From: an uncultured Pelagibacteraceae bacterium
GTDB lineage: Bacteria; Pseudomonadota; Alphaproteobacteria; Pelagibacterales; Pelagibacteraceae
Assembly (NCBI GenBank): GCA_902593235.1
Contig: CACJHS010000007.1
Coordinates: 1-52,543 of the forward strand
Length of the DNA stretch: 52,543 bases
Reading direction: 5' to 3'
The number at the start of each line of letters is the position of its first letter. Position 1 is the first letter of the stretch. A model generated the notes under the pieces. That model searched no databases. It had not been told where the DNA came from and was given only the letters and a program-made list of their open reading frames with translations. Position numbers and translations under genes: made by a program. Positions 47,934-52,543 of the stretch are shown piece after piece.

Positions 47934-48067
47934 TTTTTATTTTTTTTTTCTTCTTTGTTTTTGGTAATAAATTTTTTCTTAAGTTCAAATCTACTATTTG
48001 TAATATTTGAACGATGCTTAGCGTATGCTTGTTTTTGTGCTTGTCTCATTGCTCTTTTAGATGACAT
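47930..48067 (-). CDS. Small basic protein, 45 aa, unknown function
   Basis: ATG-to-TAA frame on the minus strand, 11 bp after the histidine phosphatase gene. The product (start MSSKRAMRQAQKQAYAKHRS) is strongly basic, with a Lys/Arg-rich helix-prone first half and a C-terminal KEEKKNKN. It has no hydrophobic segment. Such composition suggests a nucleic-acid or ribosome contact, which is only inference. Downstream of codon 35 lies a run of about ten A residues. I recognise no family; small basic ORFs of this kind are easily missed. Confidence 0.5.
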   Translation of the reverse strand: MSSKRAMRQAQKQAYAKHRSNITNSRFELKKKFITKNKEEKKNKN

Positions 48068-48078
48068 GGTAATTTACT

Positions 48079-48636
48079 TTAATATTCAATTTCTAAAGTA
48101 TCAATAACTTTTAAACTTTTATCCGAAACAACAATCTCTCCAGATGATGGTGCGTAATTTAAAATTTCAGAAATCACTACATAATGTGTAACAAAAACTA
48201 AATTTTGATCTTTATCCCAAGTACTAATAAATTTATCAAAATCAATAATTTGCTTTTTTCTATTATTGGCAAATTTTGCGCTAAAAAATGAGTTTAGAAA
48301 ATTTTTAGTTTCATATTCTTTAAAGGCAATAGAAGCTGTTTCTTTACATCGACACCATTCACTAGAATAAACTTTTCCAATTGAAATTTTATTTTTCTTA
48401 AAAAAATTGCCAATTTTTTGTGATTGAACTCTACCACTATCACTTAAATTTCTTTGAGTTGTACAATCGTTAATATCGAAATTATCTGGATCGCCGCCAC
48501 CAGGGGCATAAGCATGTCTTATAAAAATTAATTTTCCACCCTTTTGCAATTCATTAATTAATGTTTTATCTGAATCTGCTTTAACTGAGGGATTAATGCA
48601 TATAAATATTATGACTAAATAATTTAAAATTTTCAT
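48079..48636 (-). CDS. Secreted histidine phosphatase family protein
   Basis: 185-aa member of the histidine (phosphoglycerate mutase-like) phosphatase superfamily. An N-terminal signal peptide (ILNYLVIIFICINPSVKA) predicts a periplasmic location. The catalytic motif is IFIRHAYAPGGG with R40 and H41; Ala replaces the common Gly of RHG. The second arginine lies in YSSEWCRCKETA and the second histidine in LVFVTHYVV (about residue 151). Substrate is unknown. The start codon is only 2 bp from that of the divergent uracil-DNA glycosylase. Confidence 0.86.
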   Translation of the reverse strand: MKILNYLVIIFICINPSVKADSDKTLINELQKGGKLIFIRHAYAPGGGDPDNFDINDCTTQRNLSDSGRVQSQKIGNFFKKNKISIGKVYSSEWCRCKETASIAFKEYETKNFLNSFFSAKFANNRKKQIIDFDKFISTWDKDQNLVFVTHYVVISEILNYAPSSGEIVVSDKSLKVIDTLEIEY

Positions 48637-48638
48637 TT

Positions 48639-49319
48639 ATGAATATTAAAATAGATAGTTTAAATAAAACAATTCTTAAATGTAAAAAATGTCCAAGGCT
48701 TGTTAATTTTGTAAAAAAAATTTCAACAGAAAAAAGGAAACAAAACATAAATGAAACTTACTGGGGAAAACCAGTTACAGGTTTTGGCGAAATTGATGCA
48801 AAAATTTTAATAATTGGATTGGCCCCAGCAGCACATGGGGGCACACGAACAGGAAGAGCTTTCACAGGTGATAAATCTGGAGATTTTTTATTTCAATGTT
48901 TATTTAAAGCTAAAATTTCAAACCAACCAAATTCAGAAAATCTAAATGATGGTCTCAAATTAAAATCGACATATATAACTAATATTTTAAAATGTGTTCC
49001 TCCTGGAGACAAACCTAAAATAGAAGAGCTTAATAATTGTTCAAAATACTTTGATAGCGAGATTTATAATTTAAAAAAATTAAAAACTATTATTGCATTA
49101 GGAAAGGTGGCATTTGATAATTGTGTTAAATTTTATAAAAAAAAATATACTTTTAATGAAAAGATAAAATTTATTCATGGAAAATCCTATTTACTACCAG
49201 GAAATATTAAACTAATTGCCTGTTATCACCCTAGCCCTAGAAATGTAAACACTAAGCTTGTATCTGAAAGAATGATTGTAGATTTATTTAAAAAAGCTAG
49301 GAAAATATCTATTAACTAG
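48639..49319 (+). CDS. Uracil-DNA glycosylase, family 5-like (UDGb)
   Basis: 226-aa iron-sulfur DNA glycosylase that removes uracil (and perhaps other deaminated bases) from DNA. The probable 4Fe-4S ligands are C15 and C18 (KCKKCPRL), C119 (NILKCVPPG) and C134. The active-site motif is GLAPAAHGGTRTGRAFTGD (residues 60-78). The C-terminal motif is CYHPSPRNVNT (H197). Having Ala rather than Asp/Asn in GLAPAAHGG is the mark of family 5 rather than family 4. It overlaps the convergent thioesterase gene by 8 bp. Confidence 0.88.
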   Translation: MNIKIDSLNKTILKCKKCPRLVNFVKKISTEKRKQNINETYWGKPVTGFGEIDAKILIIGLAPAAHGGTRTGRAFTGDKSGDFLFQCLFKAKISNQPNSENLNDGLKLKSTYITNILKCVPPGDKPKIEELNNCSKYFDSEIYNLKKLKTIIALGKVAFDNCVKFYKKKYTFNEKIKFIHGKSYLLPGNIKLIACYHPSPRNVNTKLVSERMIVDLFKKARKISIN

Positions 49320-49722
49320 AAGTATAGGGTTTAAAGTCTAATAAGATTTTTTCTGGAATTTTTACTGGCTTGAATTTTTCATTTATAAATACTAGATGAA
49401 TTTTAGCTTCTACGATCAATTCCTCATCTTTAAATATTGATTGATTCATTAAAAAAGAAGTTTTTAAAGTAGAGTCTACAAATGATTTAATTTGTAAATC
49501 ATCTTCTAAATATGCAGATTTTTTATATTCAATATTGCACGATTTAACAATTATAAGAGCACCAAAATCATTTTTTATTTTTGTATTGCTTAATCCAATA
49601 GCTGATAACGCTTCCGTTCTGGCTCTTTCTAAATATTTTAAATAGTTAGCATAGTACACGACCCCACCAGCATCTGTATCTTCATAATAGACTTTGACAT
49701 TGTGACTAAAGTTTTTATGCAT
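49312..49722 (-). CDS. ybgC: YbgC/FadM-like acyl-CoA thioesterase
   Basis: 136-aa hotdog-fold thioesterase. The signature YYEDTDAGGVVYYANYLKYL with the catalytic Asp lies at residues 13-32, followed by ERARTEALSAIG. YbgC hydrolyses short-chain acyl-CoA or acyl-ACP. In many proteobacteria it belongs to the tol-pal cluster; here no tol gene is near, so that link cannot be made. Symbol assignment is by family only. Confidence 0.85.
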   Translation of the reverse strand: MHKNFSHNVKVYYEDTDAGGVVYYANYLKYLERARTEALSAIGLSNTKIKNDFGALIIVKSCNIEYKKSAYLEDDLQIKSFVDSTLKTSFLMNQSIFKDEELIVEAKIHLVFINEKFKPVKIPEKILLDFKPYTSS

Positions 49723-49779
49723 AAATTAATAATATCAAATAAATAAAAATTTAATAGAAACTAAGATATAATGTCTTAG

Positions 49780-49920
49780 ATGAAAATTTATATTATTTGG
49801 TTAATCGGAGTAGTTTTATGGAACTTTGGATTTCCAAATGCAATTCCAATCGCTGATGTTGTCGCGGCCATTTTATTATCGTTTTTAAGTATTGGATTAA
49901 AAAAGTATTTAAAATGGTAA
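49780..49920 (+). CDS. Small membrane protein, 46 aa, unknown function
   Basis: ATG-to-TAA frame of 46 codons. It has two hydrophobic segments: IYIIWLIGVVLWNFGF (residues 3-18) and IADVVAAILLSFLSIGL (24-40), joined by a PNAIP turn, with a basic end KKYLKW. The 57-bp gap to the divergent ybgC start is enough for a promoter. Its stop abuts the stop of the convergent DUF3047 gene without a spare base, which supports a real gene. I recognise no named family. Confidence 0.65.
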   Translation: MKIYIIWLIGVVLWNFGFPNAIPIADVVAAILLSFLSIGLKKYLKW

Positions 49921-50571
49921 TTAATCTGCTGAAAAATAAATATTCTGAAAATAAGAAATTGATTTCATTTTAGAATTATCAGTATCTGCCATTATAGCTA
50001 GGCCATCTAATTCATTTACATCTAAATCATGAAATTTTTTAAAATCTTCTTTCACATTGGCTTTCACTGTCACCCATTCATTTAAGTTGTCTTTGGTGGT
50101 TGCTAATACATTGTCTATAGATTTTTTTGTATAAGGACTTGGTCTATTTTCACCAACATCACTATTACTTGAAAAAACATAATTAATTGCTCTATTTGAT
50201 AAAGGTGTGGCTCCAGTTTTTTTAATCGCAAAAACACGGGCGGCATAATCATGTCCTTTTTTCGTATTCTCTTTAATCCCACGAAGATCCTTCTCTATTT
50301 TCCATGTAATATTGATAAAAGGTGTTTTATTTAGATCAATTTTGATCTCTTTTCCAAGGCCCGAAGCAGCGTTGTCTGCTACTGCTTTTAAAAAATTACC
50401 ATTTTCATTTGATCCAACAGTATAAGAAGTATTGTTATCTGCTCCTCTTACTTTACGTATCTCAAGTGCCGACAATTCTTTTTCAGTAAATTCAAAAACT
50501 TTAACAGTTTCTGAGTATGCTGAGCCAAGAAAGATTAATGATGTAATAAAAATATAAAAAATTTTTAACAT
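49921..50571 (-). CDS. DUF3047 family secreted protein
   Basis: 216-aa protein with an N-terminal signal peptide (IFYIFITSLIFLGSAYSE). The mature part shows DUF3047 features: the INITWKIEKDL segment, DYAARVFAIKK, INYVFSSNSDVGENRPSPYT, and the C-terminal LDGLAIMADTDNS with YFQNIYFS. The fold is probably a beta-sandwich resembling carbohydrate-binding domains; the function is not established. It probably sits in the periplasm. It is divergent from the 49-aa ORF over an 80-bp gap (50572-50651), which is AT-rich and without a clear operator. Confidence 0.82.
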   Translation of the reverse strand: MLKIFYIFITSLIFLGSAYSETVKVFEFTEKELSALEIRKVRGADNNTSYTVGSNENGNFLKAVADNAASGLGKEIKIDLNKTPFINITWKIEKDLRGIKENTKKGHDYAARVFAIKKTGATPLSNRAINYVFSSNSDVGENRPSPYTKKSIDNVLATTKDNLNEWVTVKANVKEDFKKFHDLDVNELDGLAIMADTDNSKMKSISYFQNIYFSAD

Positions 50572-50651
50572 GTTCTTCTTATAGATAGATTATTTATAAA
50601 TTCAATATTCAGTCACAATTTCAACATTCTAAATTCAAAATTGATTGTTAA

Positions 50652-50801
50652 ATGAATACTGTGAAAATTATATCTGTATTTATACTTTTGGTTTACTGGT
50701 CGTTTATGATATCAGCTCCTGTTGTATCTAAGGAACTTAAAACAGGCGGATCAAGAGCTCTTAACTCAAAAATAGACTTAATTTCTAAGGTAAAAGGATA
50801 A
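50652..50801 (+). CDS. Small protein with signal/anchor segment, 49 aa
   Basis: ATG-to-TAA frame of 49 codons. Residues 5-22 (KIISVFILLVYWSFMISA) form a hydrophobic segment that could be a signal peptide or a membrane anchor. A polar tail of about 25 residues rich in Ser and Lys follows (ELKTGGSRALNSKIDLISKV). Its 3' end overlaps the convergent alcohol dehydrogenase gene by 17 bp. No family recognised; this is the least certain of the small ORFs because that overlap could be chance. Confidence 0.45.
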   Translation: MNTVKIISVFILLVYWSFMISAPVVSKELKTGGSRALNSKIDLISKVKG

Positions 50802-51789
50802 TTTTTGGGGCAACACATGTACCATCGTGTATTTGCTTAAAGGCATCTCCGCCACTTTTTAATTCTCTAAACTCAATCCAATCTAGTGATCCAATATCTT
50901 TGTTTGCTAAAATCTTTAGAGTTTGTTCAAAATCTTTATTTGTATAACAATAAGTGCCAATAACTGTCACTTCTTGTAAGGTCATTTTTCTAAAATTAAA
51001 GGTTCCAGCAGGCTGAGTTAAACCTATGTGAATGATATTTCCACCTGGTTTTACTACTTCGATTGCTTGTTGTCTTGAGATTTCTAGTCCAACCGTATCA
51101 AAAACTATATCAAAGTTATTGCTAGCTATTTCCTTGTCATTTGGAGCTACATATTTTGCTTCCAAATATTTGGAGCATTCTTTTAGTCTTAATTTATTTG
51201 GGTCAGAAAGAATTATGTCTTTGTTACCTTTAATTTTTGATAATATTAGACCACATAATAAACCAATCGCACCACCACCTTGAATTAAGGTTTTACATTC
51301 AGATAAAGGTTTGCTCAATGCTTGCTCACCCATTAGTACTGCATGTAAAGAAACAGCAGTTGGCTCTGCTACAGGAGCCTCATTTTTATCTAAACCATCA
51401 GGAATTTCATAAATATTTTGATCAGGAGTTGATACAAATTCTGCAAAAACTCCTTGTCTTTCAATTGGTTTGTTCATACCTAAAATAATTCTGTTTGGGC
51501 AAAGATGTTCTCTTCCACTTGTACAGTATTCACATTTGCCACAAGTAATTAAAGGATTTAAAACAACATCTTTTCCTTTGAATTTTCCATTCTGAACTTC
51601 TCCACTTACCTCATGTCCCAATATTAATGGAGGCACTCTTCTTTCATCATGTCCATGATAAGCATGCATATCCGAGCCACATATACCTGAAGCATGTATT
51701 TTTAAAATACTTTCTCCTGAAACTTCAATTGGGTTTGGTTCGTCTCTATAAACTAATTCCTGAGTACCTGTATATACTAGAGCTTTCAT
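50785..51789 (-). CDS. Zinc-dependent alcohol dehydrogenase (MDR family)
   Basis: 334-aa medium-chain dehydrogenase of the threonine/polyol dehydrogenase-like branch. The catalytic zinc ligands are C37 (ASGICGSDMHAYHG), H59 and E60 (LILGHEVSGEV). The structural zinc lobe has C83, C86, C89 and C97. The nucleotide-binding loop is IQGGGAIGLL (about 165-174), and LSDPNKLRL with its acidic residue suggests NAD rather than NADP. The substrate cannot be told. It lies 1 bp after an NCS1 transporter gene on the same strand, so it may act on a compound taken up by that transporter. Confidence 0.9.
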   Translation of the reverse strand: MKALVYTGTQELVYRDEPNPIEVSGESILKIHASGICGSDMHAYHGHDERRVPPLILGHEVSGEVQNGKFKGKDVVLNPLITCGKCEYCTSGREHLCPNRIILGMNKPIERQGVFAEFVSTPDQNIYEIPDGLDKNEAPVAEPTAVSLHAVLMGEQALSKPLSECKTLIQGGGAIGLLCGLILSKIKGNKDIILSDPNKLRLKECSKYLEAKYVAPNDKEIASNNFDIVFDTVGLEISRQQAIEVVKPGGNIIHIGLTQPAGTFNFRKMTLQEVTVIGTYCYTNKDFEQTLKILANKDIGSLDWIEFRELKSGGDAFKQIHDGTCVAPKIILLP

Positions 51790-51790
51790 A

Positions 51791-52543
51791 TTACTTTTTT
51801 GCTAATAAGTAATATGTTATCCAAGCAACAAATGCACCTATTATCCAAGCGTAGGACTGTAAAAACATTAAATTAGTGTTCCAAATTGTAGAGGCTGAAA
51901 ATATAAATCCAATAATTAAAGAATAAACACCTTTTATATGCCAACCACCTGAATAATAATAAGCACTCTCTTTATCTATAGAATATAAATCTTTATTACT
52001 TAATTCTTGATTTTTAATTAAATAATAGTCAGCTGCCATCACTCCAAATAATGGGCCAAAGAAAGCACCAAAAGTATCAACAAATGATAAAATTCCTATT
52101 TGGCTCAATATAGTTAACCAGAAGATTGCGATTAGCAAACCAAAAAAAGCAATTAAATAACTAGCGCTTTTTAAACTTAATATTGAGGGAGCAAAATTTA
52201 TTAAAGAGTATTGAGATGGGATGAAATTGGCAACTAAATTTGTAGAAGCTGAAGCTATTATAATAAAAAACAAAACTACTATTGTTATCTGTATATTATC
52301 AAACTTCCCGATTATATCTGTAGGATTAGTAAATATTCTATCTATATCTGAAAATTTTTGATTTAGAAAAACATCAGAACCTGTAACAATAAAAACAGAT
52401 AAAAAAGAAAAAATAATTAAATTCAAAATTAAACTTAAATTTCCTTTTTTTAATTCTTTTTCATTTTTTACATACCTAGAAAAATCACCAAAACTAATGA
52501 TTAAAATTGAAAAATAAGCAAATATTGTACCTGCAACTGTTAA
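51791..52543 (-). CDS. NCS1 family nucleobase/hydantoin-type transporter, 3' part (truncated by window edge)
   Basis: The frame is open from the right edge, giving 250 codons before the stop at 51791; the TTG at 52426 is internal. The C-terminal half of a 12-helix transporter is visible, with about seven hydrophobic segments. ISFGDFSRYVKNEKELKKGN is the NCS1 signature (NFGDFSR type). FGPLFGVMAADYYLIKNQ and AYYYSGGWHIKGVYSLIIG are conserved C-terminal blocks. Substrates of this family are cytosine, allantoin, hydantoins and similar compounds; which one applies here is unknown. It probably forms a transcript with the dehydrogenase 1 bp downstream. Confidence 0.88.
   Translation of the reverse strand, partial: LTVAGTIFAYFSILIISFGDFSRYVKNEKELKKGNLSLILNLIIFSFLSVFIVTGSDVFLNQKFSDIDRIFTNPTDIIGKFDNIQITIVVLFFIIIASASTNLVANFIPSQYSLINFAPSILSLKSASYLIAFFGLLIAIFWLTILSQIGILSFVDTFGAFFGPLFGVMAADYYLIKNQELSNKDLYSIDKESAYYYSGGWHIKGVYSLIIGFIFSASTIWNTNLMFLQSYAWIIGAFVAWITYYLLAKK

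Noticed and set aside
1..52543. CRISPR array, insertion sequence, prophage, or restriction/toxin system
   Set aside because: No spaced direct repeats, terminal inverted repeats, transposase, integrase or phage-like genes were seen; nearly all of the sequence is assigned to core genes.

Overview
The window is a compact, AT-rich stretch (roughly 70% A+T by eye) of an alphaproteobacterial chromosome. Very short or overlapping gene junctions, small genes, lysine/asparagine-rich proteins, the alphaproteobacterial order of the nuo, lon-clpX-clpP-tig and rpsB-lpxB neighbourhoods, and a direct-repeat LexA box all point to a marine SAR11 (Pelagibacterales) genome. The assignment is from gene content and style, not from a database match. 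I see no insertion sequence, prophage, CRISPR array, rRNA or toxin/restriction island.

Layout. (1) 1-3051, plus strand: the 3' part of trpE, then trpG, trpD and trpC for tryptophan synthesis. (2) 3052-5241, plus strand: lexA behind two candidate SOS operators, then gltX. (3) 5218-16911, minus strand: a 13-gene envelope/translation run read rpsB-tsf-frr-uppS-cdsA-dxr-bamA-ompH-fabZ-lpxD-lpxA-lpxI-lpxB. It covers translation factors, undecaprenyl and phospholipid precursors, outer-membrane protein assembly and lipid A. (4) 17042-40709, minus strand: 22 genes from nuoA to dnaE with no gap over about 15 bp. These are complex I (nuoA-N), birA, coaX, rnj (RNase J), a DUF1467 protein, proS, lolC, lolD and dnaE. 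(5) 40799-40960: tRNA-Asp(GTC) and tRNA-Val(TAC). (6) 41010-46991, minus strand: lon, clpX, clpP and tig (proteostasis), then tRNA-Leu(TAG). (7) 47093-52543: a mosaic of short single genes on both strands. It holds a DUF1289 protein, a histidine phosphatase, a family-5-like uracil-DNA glycosylase, a YbgC-like thioesterase, a DUF3047 protein, four small ORFs of 45-57 codons, a zinc alcohol dehydrogenase and the 3' part of an NCS1 transporter.

Most of the window is conserved core metabolism. The points of interest are what streamlining removed or rearranged: no pyrH between tsf and frr, no rseP between dxr and bamA, fabZ moved ahead of lpxD, no hup after lon, and no moaC/moeA between trpC and lexA. 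Candidate cis-regulation includes paired LexA boxes, a pseudoknot-like rpsB leader and a hairpin abutting the lpxD start. All five convergent junctions lack intergenic DNA. Unusual protein features include a His-rich, Lys-rich tail on trigger factor. I did not find a convincing wholly new multi-gene system; the 47-51 kb small-protein region is the least explained part.
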